Below, one piece after another: positions 1 to 12,300 of a stretch of DNA of 64,000 nt; the first letter of the stretch is position 1, and each line of letters begins with the position of its first letter. The stretch covers positions 1 to 64,000 of the forward strand of contig CAJVGD010000004.1 in NCBI GenBank assembly GCA_910890315.1. The letters are read 5' to 3'. This DNA is from Serendipita indica DSM 11827. Lineage: Eukaryota > Basidiomycota > Agaricomycetes > Sebacinales > Serendipitaceae. The notes beneath the pieces are model-generated. The model made no database searches, was not told where the DNA came from, and was given only the letters and a program-made list of their open reading frames with translations. The translations under genes were made by a program, and so were the position numbers.

Positions 1-115
1 TACGGAAACGGACGTTATGGACAGTAATCAAATCCTATAACTGTGTCTCTAATTACAGTTATACCCGATTTGATTCAAATTGACTCAATTTTTAGCCTAG
101 TCCAGACTATCCTTT

Positions 116-3100
116 CTAAGTCAAAGGTCTCAAAGAATAAAAGGATCGGCTCCCATCTGACTGAAATGCGGAGGTATGCACACTAAGTTGATAGGATATA
201 AAGCCGTTAACATGTCCATCACTACCAAATGGCATCATATCTAGGTCGCTCAAGAACATCTGCCAAAAGTTGTCTCCAGAAGGTTGTTGCTGAGGAGATG
301 TTGTGGGTACCTCATAATTGACATAGGGCCATATCGAGGCGTTGGCTGAAGCATCCACTGATTCGCTATCCGCACGATTAGGAGTTCGGATCCCTGGAAG
401 CGTGACTGCCTAGGGTTCGCTACTGACCCACTGCTCAGGGCGCTGATGGGATTTGGCAAGGCAAAGGATAGGTCCTCCGCTGGTGCTTGACCCGTGGGCC
501 ATTGGGCGCTCGAAGTAAAGGGAAGTAGGTTGTCATGATCAGCAGGCAGGCCGAAGAGTATGGAGTCGCTCGGCACCGACTGATGAGACTTATCTGTGTA
601 GTTTGTGCGTCCTGAATACGCATAAGATATTCTAGGAGGAGCGGATGAGCGGCATTTGTGATCGAAGATTCCGGTGCGTTGGAGTCTGGAGTCGAAGTTG
701 ACGTCGAATCCTGCTTGGTTCGCGCCTTGACTGAGAGTACACCTGGGCGTCCGGCGAATGTCAGGACGTCTTGGTCGGACACAGTTCCCACATTCGATGA
801 CCATTCGCCCTTCATATATAATTCCATCAGAATGGTGGGCCTGTGCATGAAGGTTCGCAACGATAGACTAGAAAAATGAGCGCTTGGACATTGGCGCAGG
901 GGACATACCGGAGCAGAAGGTGCACTAAGCTGCTATTCGCAGAAAGAGATCTTCCTGCATCAATCTCTACCAGACATGATCTGGAAAGCGAGCACCGGGA
1001 CTCTTGATAACGAGGGCGCAAAGACAGATCTATACAAATTGACAAAAGCACGATGCTAGGCGGACAATTCTTACATAGACAGACCTAACACTGGTACATC
1101 AGAGTACTTTCCACAGAATAAAGTACTCACAATCCATGTTGCCCCATCGTAAAGACTTGGGGAGCAGTGCACCAGCCACCGACTCGACCTTTAAGAGCCT
1201 GAAGAATCAGTATAGAGCTACGATAGACTGCTATCACACTAATGGCATATTTGCTCCGTAATGGCTCGTGTGGATACCGCGTCAATGCCTCGATGAAGTA
1301 GCGTCGATGAAGGTAAACGAGCCCTGTGAATGTATGAGGCTACGCAACCATTCTCCAAATTGCTCACCGATCTCGCTAAATTTTGTAATAGCGAACGATA
1401 TCATCAAACGCCCAATCAGCCTTTGATTAATCTCCTCTGGACGAGGCATGGGGATTTCGTTTATAGATTGCTTGTGCAGAGGCCAGTCACGGATTTCCTT
1501 GTCAAGCCTGCGCATCAGGAGGTAAGACAGGAGTTTATTCCAGAAATCAGCTCACTGAAGAGTTTGGCGTAAGTAAGGCAGGCTTGACTCGAAACGCTTT
1601 CGTCTAGAATGGCTCCTAGTGACGCTGCCATATATTTGAATCGTACACGGCTGACTGTTTGGAGATCAGCATAGAGCATCCTGACGAGGACAGCACAAGT
1701 AGGCTCTCCACCCTCATCTTCTGGGTCGTGCGGCATCTTTGTATCAAAGTGGTCAACGTTGATAGCCCTTCGACGCCCTAATTCTAGAGATCGTACGGTA
1801 TCCAGCGACACAAGCTCCCACCATGTACGTCGTCGTCTCTCGATAATCTCTGAATCGAGATTCCATCTCGGGTTTTCACGGTCTGTGTGGTTATCATCTG
1901 AGCACCAAACTTGACTTTTTGCCCTTGATGTACTCACGAAGCCCTCCCTACAGGTGTCAGCAGCATGCAGGGTCAAAAGATTGGCTCGCTCACCATCTCG
2001 GCCAGTCGTATGGCCAGGCTACCCGTGATCCCTAACGGTTTGCATCAGTCTTGGGTTCAAAAGTATTGCCTCAGGCCTCAAGCTTTATTCTGGCTGTTCA
2101 CATCGTTTGTAAAGCTATAGTAGTAGGTGAGAAGTTGCTTGACAAGGTCAGTAGTCGCTTGTGAACTGTCATAGAACTCACCAAGTATCCGATGACTTCG
2201 AGGGTGCAAGATATAAGCAAGTCCTAAAAGCTTTGGTTAATGACCCGGGCGACTGTGACGCCAGGTGCTTACTTTTCCCAGGCTTATGCATATTTTCGAC
2301 AGATGATGATATCTATCTGCCTCTGCATAGTCAGGTTGGCGCCTTGGATCCAGTATCAATGATACGGCATATTCTAGGAAGAAGACAGCCAATTGGGCAT
2401 CTGTAGGTTGACTCCCTGGGGAGTATATCGGTTTTATCGTGGTTTCACGGAACCTTGCCCATTTGGGTGGCACGTCTTCAGCCCTGATGCATCTGGTCAG
2501 CTCGGAAGATGTCCTAGTGAGACGACGTACGACCAATTGAGGTTAGAATGGTGGGAGTAGATGCTCTCAGTTACCTCCTTTTCTGGAGGGATATATCTCT
2601 TGACCTGCTGTCGAACAATATCTTCGGCTTCTGATATGGTTGTCGCTCCGAGAGGGAACAGTCGGCTGAGTACCATGAGGTCGACCGGAAGTGCAGATAC
2701 AGCATTTTCCTCAGATTCATCCCTCTAGAGCGTTGTCAGAGCGGGCAAGATGCAGGGCAGGAGCTTACCGGGATGTAGAAGCGGGAGCCAGCCTGTGGAC
2801 CGTACCTGATAACTATGTAAGAGAATATCTGATAAGATGACGTGCATACCAAATGGTCTGCCCGTTTGGCTCGAGATTCAACCTCCCAAAGGTATCGATG
2901 AGACTCTATGGTGACGCGTGAGTATTGAACATGAGACCAAAATATCCAAACCTCGTCTTCTGCTTCCGAATTTTCTTTGCCCGAATGAGATTCAGCTGGC
3001 CCAAGGGCTGTAGAGACCATGTTCAACGATTTCTGGAGTAATGGATGAGGCTCCGGTGTAAGTTGAGCTTGCAACTCGGCCAGAGCTCCTTCCAATTGCC

Positions 3101-3435
3101 TGACACGCGTGCGTAACGCCTCAATCTCCTCGTGCAATTCCTTTGTATTGTTTAGGATGAATCTACTCGCCAACCATGACAAATCAGAGAGCCGGTTATT
3201 ATCAAGGGGAACGAGACAAACCTGCTTCCTTTTCCTGGTGTCAGAGTACCATCTGGACAGATCTGTGGGCACCCTCGTCGCACACACGAGTTGCAAGGAA
3301 CGACTCTGTCGCATTTGAGCCTATACCAATTCGTCAGGAGAGCACCAATCAAGAGGACGATATTCCATGTAACGATACAAACTTGAGGCGTTTACATTCG
3401 GCGCAAGAATGCGCAAGCGTCTGTGAAGCCGGCAT
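116..3435 (-). CDS. Zn(II)2Cys6 fungal transcription factor
   Basis: DNA-binding regulator of the fungal binuclear zinc cluster class, acting in the nucleus; target genes unknown. The start is the ATG at 3435 (MPASQTLAHSCAECKRLK). The zinc cluster is split by a 62-nt intron (3321-3382) with donor GTTTGT and acceptor TATAG. Joined across it, the motif reads CAECKRLKLKCDRVVPCNSC followed by the usual basidiomycete VRRGCPQICPDGTL, so all six cysteines are present. A later exon (around 3000-3160) gives a dimerisation coiled coil (ELHEEIEALRTRVRQLEGAL). The region 1515-1976 matches the middle of the fungal_trans homology domain (ERRRRTWWELVSLDTVRSLE). The C-terminus is probably the acidic, Met/Phe-rich segment near 116-358 (LSDLDMMPFG). 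Inner exon limits and the exact stop were not all resolved. Confidence 0.8.
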
Positions 3436-3932
3436 CTGCGCCTAATATTCGAGGTGGCCGGGTCGAAGTTTCGTAGAGGAGGTGCAGAGCCATCGAGATA
3501 TAGCGCACTCTGACCCGCGAGAACCGGAGTTCATGTATAAAGGCGATGTAGGCGACGGAGAGTTGAACTGCGTCGGATAACGCACGAGCGTTAAACAATT
3601 GCTGCGCGGAGAGCTGACAATACAAGGCTTTGGTCAACAGTGTATTCAAAAGAGATGATGTTAGATGGACGACTTGTTTGAACGAGCCACCGCAGCAGGT
3701 TCGTAGAGAAGCTCAAGGAACCGTTGACGGAAATCACTATGATGCTTCTTGACCTCAAGAGAGTCCAAAGTTCATTATTTGCTCGCGAGTAACATTTCCA
3801 GGTTAATCTCTAAAATGGTCGAGTGCAGGTTATAACGGTCTCCCTTTAAAACATCAGCCCACTACATTAGAACAGGATATACAGGATACAGCAGAAATCT
3901 ACAGAGTCGAACCGGACCATACTGCGGTACCT

Positions 3933-5474
3933 TTACCTAAGCGTTTCCGCCATCATACCCAGAGAATGTGGCACATCTTCGTCCTCTTTGACAGTACGAA
4001 GCTCCACCGTAAACTGCGCTCCGCAACGGTGCGGCTCGGTTCCAAGGTCAAAAAGATTGTCTGCGTCATGACGGTGGTTTGACCAAACGTTGTGGTAAGA
4101 TGCGGAACACGAAAATGGATCGAGTTTCTGGGTCGGATGGGGTGCCCGTCTGTCCCACGACCAAGTGGCGACGCAAAAGTCGTCAGGTCGGTGGTATCCC
4201 CCAAGTGTAGGTCCTTTGGCAAGCCACTGGAGGTTGAGGTAGACTCGTGTCATCAAAATCGTGTTCAGCGCCCACATAATGCTAGTGCCAAAGTCAGTTG
4301 TTGACTCATGTGTATAAAAGGAGATTGCATACTTTGTTCCGATGCTGAGAGCCGTGATAGGTTGAGACACGTACTGAACTTTATCAGTACGCGATACATC
4401 AACAAAGAAGAACATACAATCCAAATATTCCAACCGCGAACTCCAGTCATGACCAGAAAGGCAATGACTCCATCTCGGTATAACACCCGCATAAATGGCG
4501 CTCCAGAGATCAAACTCGCGTCTTGATACGCTCTCCACGCCGTAAGGGCGAAAATGAAAACTTCATACGCGGCCGGAGCGTAGAACAAGGCCGGAAAAGT
4601 GTGCGATGCCTCGGTAGCACCGCATGCATTCAGAATCTCAAAATATGCGACGGTCTCTGAATAAAGGTTACGTCATAAACCGCTAAGAAAGGACAAAAGC
4701 GTACTATGATATGTGACCAGGGCCGCGGTCAGAGTGCCAAAGGACGCGGCATAGGTGGCGAAGAAGAACGCATACATGAACCAGACCAGATACCGGTTCC
4801 TACGGTAAAGCGCGATGAGACGGAGGGTGAAGAGCCCTGTAAACGATTAGCCGGTGGCGTGGCTATCGTGGCAGCAACTCACAAGCAGAGGAGACAAATG
4901 TCGAGAACATGGTAAGTGTCACGATATTGACCCATGCCTGACAGCTGCATAGTATTTAGTCTCTTCGTTCAGCTGGAGAGATACGGCGGCGTACAACTAG
5001 GCAGCGTAAATAACGATGAGTAAAGCTTGGCAAAGGCATACCTCTTTCGATAATGAAACTCGAAAGTCGGTTAATTCTGTTGGAATGTCAAAACCTAATC
5101 CATTTTATGCTTATCAGACGTACGAAAGGCTCAAAGCACATGAAGATGGCTGTCACGAAGCGGATCTGTCATAGAGTTAGCTGAAGAGTGGGCGGAATTT
5201 GAAAGGCAAGCATACATAGTAATAAAGAAATTTCGGCAGTGTCCACTTGGAGCGCGAAATGGTGGCAACTTCGATGTCAGAAGCAGCATCCAATCGTAAA
5301 TTGCTAGCGTAGTGCCGCATGCTAAATGAATGATCGGATAAAAGAAGCGGGCGTCAACACTGTTGCTTATCGGGGGAACGGCTCGGGAACTCGATAGCCG
5401 TACATACCTGAGAGCCATCGCGACAATTGGATATCCTTTGTTGCGCTCACAAGTTGCTGGACTAGATTCTCCAT
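3933..5474 (-). CDS. DUF6533 multi-pass membrane protein, possibly frameshifted
   Basis: Member of the large basidiomycete DUF6533 family of predicted seven-helix membrane proteins, function unknown. Start taken at ATG 5474 (MENLVQQLVSATKDIQL). The DUF6533 core follows at 5200-5340: ALAIYDWMLLLTS in one frame, then EVATISRSKWTLPKFLYYY in the next frame. No GT..AG pair lies between them, so a one-base frameshift is likely unless the model is wrong. Downstream come the typical cytoplasmic/TM pieces YEVFIFALTAWRAYQDA (about 4530-4590) and WALNTILMTRVYLNLQWLAK (about 4220-4280). The reading ends with a hydrophilic tail and stop at 3933. Several short introns are implied but not placed. Family recognition is firm; intactness is doubtful. 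Confidence 0.6.
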
Positions 5475-6244
5475 ATCTGGTGCTGTTGCGATGCGCCAGG
5501 TGGAGACTGAAAAAGATTGACTATACTTGCTTCGAGCTCTCGAAGAGCCGAAAGTCGTCAAGGAGGAGATGGTATTACGGAGGGAAGAGGAAGGGGTCAA
5601 ATTAGAAGATTTGTCCAGACCCACAGAGGCAGCCCTGATATCTGGGCTGGGCGGAGAGGAATACCACGCGAGTGTGGATCACGCTTCGTTGACAATGTCG
5701 CTGGGTTCGCTTATTGGCTTAGCATGCCCGAACGGACATGCCCAAGTGGTGCAAATGCTCTGATAAGTCCCTTGCCCATGTTCTAAAGTGGAAACCTCCT
5801 TTCGAACGTTGCATATGGTCCTCCGAACTAATCCATGTGGTGTTTGGAGGCCATGTTCGGCTATGGTCTCGTGTGTTGGGACCTGACTGTGACACCGGGT
5901 AATACGAAGGTGTATGAAGAAACCACGGGATGGACCTGTATTCGCGTATTAGGTGGAGGACGTGGTCCTGGACGTCGTACCTGAGACAACGGCCACACCA
6001 AGTATCAATCACGGCCTGAAGCGAGTAATATTCATCATTCTGAGATAATTTGACGTGTCTAGCGTGCATCTCGTGGCGGAGATCCCAAACGCGGCAGTTG
6101 TGCAACGATTCCCGATGCGGTATCGTGTTCTTCTAGCACTTGACCTCGTATTTCCTCTCCTTTCGTCGTCTGCTAGCTGTTCATGGTCATGTCGATTGGT
6201 GGCAGCAGGCGGCAAGCTTTCATCTAGTTTCTACCACGTTTGAA
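5475..6244. other. Intergenic region without a recognisable gene
   Basis: Lies between the divergently transcribed DUF6533 gene and the dynein light chain gene. Open frames here are short and show no family signal on either strand. It presumably holds both promoters. A pyrimidine-rich stretch (about 6145-6175) precedes the dynein light chain start. Confidence 0.4.
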
Positions 6245-6628
6245 ATGGCCGACACCGCAACAACAACGACGGCAGTAGATCCATCGGCATCTTCACTGCA
6301 CGGAACTGGTGGAGAACAAAAGGCCGTGATAAAAAATGTGGACATGGCCGAGGACATGCAGCACCAGGTCGTCGCCGTTGCGCTCGCTGGTCTCGACAAG
6401 TTTACGGTCGAAAAGGATATCGCAGCAGAGATCAAAAAGGAGTGCGACAAAAAGTTTGGGCCCACCTGGCACGTCGTCGTTGGCAAAAACTTTGGGAGCT
6501 ATGTCACACACGGTACGCGAGTTGTACGCTCCGTTTTGCTCGTTTGCTGACCACGAGCGGGTGCAGAAACAAAACACTTTATCTACTTTTACATCTCCAA
6601 CATTGCCTTTCTCATCTGGAAATCATAA
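6245..6628 (+). CDS. Dynein light chain LC8 (DYNLL type)
   Basis: Small hub protein of the LC8 family that dimerises and binds the dynein intermediate chain and many other partners in the cytoplasm. Exons 6245-6512 and 6567-6628, intron 54 nt, 109 aa. The conserved core is present: [46 protein letters not shown]. After the intron comes [20 protein letters not shown] and then a stop. The intron splits the His-Glu junction (G|AA). The N-terminus carries about 20 extra residues (Thr/Ala/Ser-rich) compared with the 89-residue animal protein, as is common in fungi. The ATG at 6245 starts this frame. A dead copy lies 230 bp downstream. Confidence 0.95.
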
Positions 6629-6858
6629 TCCCCGCATTCACAGTCTCCGCTCTTCCCATACGACTCTATAATACGGAGTACAGTAGACAGTAGATTCAGC
6701 CCTTCGAGTAACCAGCTAGCTACTCTGCAAATTCCATCCTTTCTACACCGGATCATGCACAAACATCTAAGAAGTATCTTGAAACACGCGCAACCGGACA
6801 AGCTTCGCACTGCAACTTGCTCCTTACCTCTTCAAGCGTAAATCAGAGAGCATAAAAC

Positions 6859-7068
6859 ATGGATCCCAATCCAGTCGAGCAGGCATCGCTACGCCCAGCC
6901 GACATGAGGAGATGCAACAACGCATTTTCGACATTGCGCGTTCAGTCACTGCAATGTACACCTCTGAGAAGGACATTACCGCTCATATCAAAAAGGAATG
7001 AGACCAGCAATATAGACGCGCCTGGCAGGTCGTAGTGGCCAAAAGCTTGGGTAGTTACATCACGCATG
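6859..7068 (+). pseudogene. Dynein light chain tandem pseudogene
   Basis: A decayed copy of the first exon of the neighbouring LC8 gene. Recognisable stretches are EMQQ, SEKDITAHIKKE, RAWQVVVAKSLGSYITH. It ends at the same exon border (CAT G|GTGCGT) as the intact gene. Two lesions are visible. One base is missing just after GACATG, so the EEMQQ frame differs from that of the upstream ATG at 6859. The codon matching the Cys of KKECD is TGA (6999-7001). No counterpart of exon 2 is seen downstream. It is inferred to be a tandem duplication that lost function. Confidence 0.8.
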
Positions 7069-7220
7069 GTGCGTGTAGTTAGATACAGACATGCATTTGC
7101 TCACTACACCATGATCCAGAATCCAGATACTAGAATGGATGGAGCTCGAGAGCTTTCTTATAATGTGAACAAGTATAATAAAATGATTATATTTGCATTT
7201 TGGTCTTGACCAGGAACGTT

Positions 7221-7292
7221 GCCGACTTGGCTAAGCGGTAAGGCGTCCCACTCGTAATGGGAAGATGACTCGTTCGACTCGGGTAGTCGGCA
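7221..7292 (+). tRNA. tRNA-Thr (anticodon CGT)
   Basis: Folds as a complete cloverleaf. The acceptor stem GCCGACT pairs with AGTCGGC (7285-7291), with discriminator A at 7292. The D arm contains GGCTAAGCGGTAAGGC. The anticodon stem TCCCA/TGGGA encloses loop CTCGTAA with anticodon CGT at 7253-7255. The T arm is ACTCG-TTCGACT-CGGGT. There is no intron. T-rich tracts follow (7293-7298 and 7326-7340), suitable for RNA polymerase III termination. Confidence 0.92.
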
Positions 7293-7445
7293 ATTTTTGC
7301 TCCAAGGTTCTCCTTCCCATCCTCAAAGCGTTTCTTTTTTTTACTTTCTTTGCAAACAAAGCCAAAAGCCTCCGGTAGATATTGCTCGAGATAATTACAT
7401 GAATGCGGTGTCCCAATCCGGAACGAAACGAGGGAATGGATGCGC

Positions 7446-10323
7446 CTACCGACCGTATGAAGCGTTTCTCTGATTTATGAACATGAAACCATACCTCTGT
7501 ATTAAAGACAATGTCTGCCATTCGCTCTTCAGCGTGATACTACGTAAATTTGAAGAGTGCTCACCTTCTAGTGGGAGAACCGAATCGTCCGAGAACAAGA
7601 GGTAGAGGTACTTTAACGTCTCGCTCTGCAAATTCCAAAATAAGAACACGTTTATCACATTGGCGCAAGGCAATACGTACGAGGAAAAATGTCTCCATCT
7701 TGTCTTCGTGTTCGACGGGGAGATGGTCAACATTCCTCACGCCCGCGTATCCTCCTGTAGGAATCATACAATGCTCTTCGATAGACTCGAAGATTTGCCA
7801 ACCCCATCTTCGATACTTTGGGTCGGCCGTCAGACGATAGGCAATGAAGATGGATTCGATGATCTCCGGTCTGCAGAAAGTGAGTAGGAGATGGGAAACA
7901 GACATTACTGACCGTAGAATATAGCGGGCATCGATTGGGGGAGGTGCCGGCGGTCTAAAAAGGTCACGTCAAGCCAAACCAGACGACTCAAATCAAGACG
8001 TACGGAGCACCACGGATGTACCACTCTCCCTCGGCTTTATCCGTAATCCACTGCGGCTCCGTCTTTGTACGGAAATGAATGATTTCCGGCGCAAGCCCAC
8101 TAGGACGAATCAGATTGAGACGCGAAAAGATCGAGAAAACAAACACACGTTTTTGTCTTGTGTGTCTCGTAGCATCCTCGGAGCATATCCTCGCCCATTC
8201 GCCAGTCCCTCATTGCCCGCCCGCCATCTTCAAATTCCCCGAGCTTGGGTGGTACGCTCGCTAGAGTCTATCAGGAGATTGTTTCATAAATTCAGTAGTG
8301 CCCACCGATTGGAACGTCCTTTCCATTCTTCCCTCTGGTATGTGCCGCCCGAGCATGAGCGAGCCGGCGAGGAAGCACGCGAGATGGTCTTGCTTTGGTT
8401 CCTGTCTCCATGTGCTGAAGAGAATGAGAAGAAATGTCAAGACAGAGCAAGCTGTGCCTACATCTGTCCGTCGTCGTCTTTTCTGGATTGAGTTCCGCAA
8501 TGTACAACAGATTTCTACGAGGTGTCCGCATTTCCAGTGTAGTATGTATTTGATCGATTGCATCATCCCATAGCTGTCATTATATCTCAGTTTGACGAGT
8601 ATCTTCAGACTTCAACGTACCCTCAGCAATTCAGGTTCTCGTTTGTCCTGTTATGCGGTGAGAATTGTTCAAACGGGCAGTTGTCTCCTTACTGTCTGAA
8701 GAAATTGCTTCCTGCAACGTAGATTAGACGACGCACAACCGGCAAAAGTCACTTACAGTAGATACTCAAAGTACGAGTCGCCTCTCGACCCCAGTCGAAT
8801 GGGCGAAATGATAAACTCTCCATCATCCGGACTAGAGGAGCGCTTTAGCAGACTTTAAATTCTAGTCAGTGTACGCACTTGATGAACACCGAAGGTAGCC
8901 TGCCCATAGTCCCTTCCTTTGTGACTTTGATGACACCTCTACGACATTCCAATACGAGCGCAGCTCGTCTATTGTGCGAATTTCACCGTCTTCGTTTTTC
9001 AGGAACGACGGCACTTCGAGAGTGCTCAGTTGATTCGGAGGAATTTGATAGAGTTGGTTCGCCAAGACATGCGAAAGGTACCTGGGGCACTGCTGAATGG
9101 AGCTTCGTCGCGTATTGTAAACTCACCTAAACTCGAGCTGTAGAGTGCCAACCTCGGCAGTGGATGCTAGCCCATTTTCTTGGTCGCTTTTCGATGCCTT
9201 GCGGGTCTTGAGGTTGATGTACGAGAGAGGGAGACCTGAGCGCGTTTCGAATGCATGCATCAGTCGATCTGCCAAGTCGACTGCTTTGTGTAAGTAGAGC
9301 ATATCCGAAGGGTCATAGTCATCCTCTTGGTCTCTCTTCCTTGCTTTTCGTAGGACAGACTGCGCGTCGCCGGCCAAGTTTGTTGGAGAAATGTCGACCT
9401 CTTCATCGTCGTCGTCGATGCTCCGTCTGCCAGGCGTGATCCCAATTTCATACTCTGCCCAATGCGCAGAGAGTAATCCTCCGAGTAGACGAATGGTGAG
9501 CTCGAATGTGTTGTAGTCTGCGTCCACGTCAAAGGTATGCTCCTCTTTGAGCCATTTTCGAGCACGTTTATAGGACGGTCCGATCGAGGCGCCATCTTCT
9601 GAAAGGGAAAAGAGGAGCATTGTCGAAAGTGAGTCAATGACGGTGTACCCGACGGACCCAGCCATGGTGAGATTTGAGCCAGTCTGGGAAAGCGGGTGGT
9701 ATTCGTCTGCACCAAATGCGTGCCTCTCTGGTAAAATAATTGTCAGAAACCGATTCGGGTGCCATTTCGCGCACCGTAGCCAAACCAGGCATGCTAGTTG
9801 GTTTGTCAGTACAGAAAGGTTAAGAGTGTGAATATAGTTACCTCGAACGCACGGTATATAGCCGCCTTTTGCACGGTCGGTCTGTATTTTCGTCTTGGTC
9901 GGAAAGTCTCCTGCGGCCTGTTCGTCCTTGTTTCCGATAGCAACGAGTATTCTATCTTGAACAGGCCCTGGTACCTGTCAACGTAGTGTCAGATATTTCA
10001 TAACAAGCACGCCTGCTCCAAGGCTTTTGCCAGCGGAGCATTAACTACGCACCAAAGCCAGCGCACCGAGTACTAGAATGACACTCGAGAGCCAAAATAT
10101 CAAGTTTCTAGCGGGGTCGAGAGAAAAGCGTTTGAACCTTTGTCGTTGCCTGCTCCTCGTGACGAGGGAGGCTTTTTAGTGAGTTTATTGGTGCGCCTGC
10201 GCGTAGTAGAAGATTGTAAAGGAGTGGTTTGTGTCGGCATGGATGGTGATTGGGACCAAGCTTGGTAGGTCGAAGAACCTGGGAATCTCGGGAGATTCGA
10301 GGGCTGGCCTCTTCCGACGGCAA
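7446..10323 (-). CDS. GH47 class I alpha-1,2-mannosidase
   Basis: Glycoside hydrolase of family 47, which trims alpha-1,2-linked mannose from N-glycans in the ER/Golgi lumen in a calcium-dependent way. A signal anchor is visible near 10040-10130 (NLIFWLSSVILVLGALALV). The catalytic region begins with AFGADEYHPLSQTGSN and MAGSVGYTVIDSLSTMLLF, then DADYNTFELTIRLLGGLLSA, then LYLHKAVDLADRLMHAF. The C-terminal part has RPEIIESIFIAYRLTADPKY, RRWGWQIFESIEEH and SETLKYLYLLFSDD. The calcium-site motif VFNTE is followed by a probable intron and a short tail RNASYGR, where the family usually has AHP. Many short introns interrupt the gene. The N-terminal exon join between the ATG near 10323 and the anchor helix is unresolved because the frames differ. 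Confidence 0.85.
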
Positions 10324-10688
10324 GAAAGTGTAACGAAGTCCCAGAAGTTTATAAGTTTGGGTGATGTACGCTTGAACGGTAAACTCCAGGCCTAGTTATT
10401 AGATGATTATTGGTGTAAAAGTCGTGGTTACCGGAAAGTGGTGAGTCCGACCAGCGCCTTGTACCCTGACCGCTTTGGGCCCCATTTGCAAGTCTCGTTG
10501 AGAATTCTCTCAATAATCTCCAGAAATCTCCTAGAACCGTCCTAGACGTTCTTCACGCTCTTTCAACTCCGCCGTCGTTCCGTGGCTCCTCGCTCTGACA
10601 ATCCTGAGAGACTACTCGTCGTCGACCAGGTCTTGTAACCGCACAACATAATCCCTGCAAACTCCTATACTCGTAAAAAGACTCTGAA

Positions 10689-11918
10689 ATGATCAAGTCC
10701 GCTGCCTTTGCGCTCCTCTCCCTTGCGACCGCTGTCTTGGCACAGGTACGTAAATAATCCCCGCGCTCTTCCGCTCTGCGCCTTTTCCTCCTGTTTCATT
10801 CCATCTTCCTTGACGTCCATTTGCTTGATACTCTGCTCCTACTCGTCTCTTGCGACCTTTAACGACATGGGAAGCGGGCTGTCGGCTGTACACACCCCGT
10901 CGTTGTCAACCGCCGACGCCCCGTCCACATAACCGATGACCGAGGCGCTCCTTTCATACAACTTGGAGGAGAAAGCAAATGCTAACCCGATTGATTCTAG
11001 TCGTCTGCCCCTTCGAACCAGTGCCAGACGTTCCTCCAAAGCCTCAACAACGACCAGGGCATCAGCGGTTGTCTCAACGCCCTCATTGGCGCAACATCCG
11101 ACTTTGACCCAAGCAACACTGCCAATGGCGGCAATGCGACTTCTGCTGCCGCCATCACTGCTGCCCTGAATAAGATTTGCCCCGCCAGCTTTACCGCTTG
11201 CGACGAGTCCAAGATTCGCATGAAGCTCGCCGAATTCTACACGCAGTGCCAGGCCGATCTCCTCGGTACAAATGGCGATGGCACCAACGGCAACAAGGAT
11301 ATCATCAACACCTATGACGTTCTCTACCTCCTCGTCCCGCTCAAGAATGCCATTTGCTCGCGAGATACGGACGGCAAGTTTTGCGTCAACAAGATGTCCC
11401 CCTCGACCTCGACTTCGGCTTCTGCTACTGGCACCGCGAGCGGAAGCGCTTCTTCAAGCTCTGCCACCACCCCCGCACGGCGCTACATCGAGCCATATAT
11501 TGTCGCACGTGGACCCGAAGACAACACCAACAGCACTTCTGGCCAGCTCACGTTGGGCGGACTCGGCGGCCAAAGCGACCAGATGCGCAACGATGGTCTC
11601 CCTTACCTCTTCATGACCACCAACACGACCGACGCCGAATTGTGCACGCACTGCACGGCCGAAGTCGTCGGCGCGTACATTGCGTTTGAAAACGTGACGC
11701 CATATGCGCTCGGTTTGACGCGTAGCCCAATCCTCAGCGGCCAAGCTGCGCTCTGGCAGAGGCTCAAGACGTGCAATGGTGGCCAGCTCGTCAGGGATAT
11801 TCTTGCCGCTTCAGTCGGCTCGGAGCCGCAGTATAATGCTGCGTTTGCCGGTGCGGGCGTCAACACTTGGCTCGCGGGCGGTGCCGCGCTCTTGTTTGGT
11901 GCTACTGCTCTCTTCTAA
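10689..11918 (+). CDS. GPI-anchored secreted protein (DUF7729-like)
   Basis: Probable cell-surface protein of unknown function. Exons 10689-10745 and 11001-11918, 324 aa. Exon 1 encodes exactly the signal peptide (MIKSAAFALLSLATAVLAQ). The mature part has paired cysteines (NQCQTFLQSL, ISGCLNALIG, NKICPASFTACDES, FYTQCQADL, NAICSRDTDGKFC), a Ser/Thr-rich linker around residues 160-190, then more Cys (CTHCTAEV, KTCNGGQLV). The C-terminus is hydrophobic (WLAGGAALLFGATALF), preceded by small residues, as expected for GPI attachment. Fungal proteins with this layout fall in the DUF7729 group; I assign that by pattern only. The 255-nt intron is long for this region. Confidence 0.85.
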
Positions 11919-12300
11919 GGATGAGGTGGTGCACGCACCATTGTTGTAGAAATCAGTCTCTTTCTAACTTACGTCTAGTGGGCTTATTGCGAAATGCGCG
12001 GCAATGCATGACAACAGCTTGACGCTCTCCTCTGTCGTCTCTCTCTCCCTCTTTTATTTCAGACCCTCCTATCCCTATCTACACTCTGCTCTTTGCATCT
12101 CATACGAGTAACGGTTGTCGTGTCGGTGCTCTGCCTCTCTTCGCCTTGGCTCCCTAGGTCGAAACAAACTCTCGTTGTCGATAGAAGATGGCGAGTATAT
12201 ACCGCTTCTCGTTATATTTACATGGTGATCTGAGTGAATGACATTGGAGAGGTGTGGCCCTTGATTGTGAATACTCTACGAGCGCATAAGAGGCCTTAAA
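11919..12300. other. 3' flank and spacer, no gene seen
   Basis: Downstream sequence of the GPI-protein gene with pyrimidine-rich stretches (12020-12080). No reading frame with family signal is present. It ends at the edge of the inverted-repeat arm. Confidence 0.4.
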
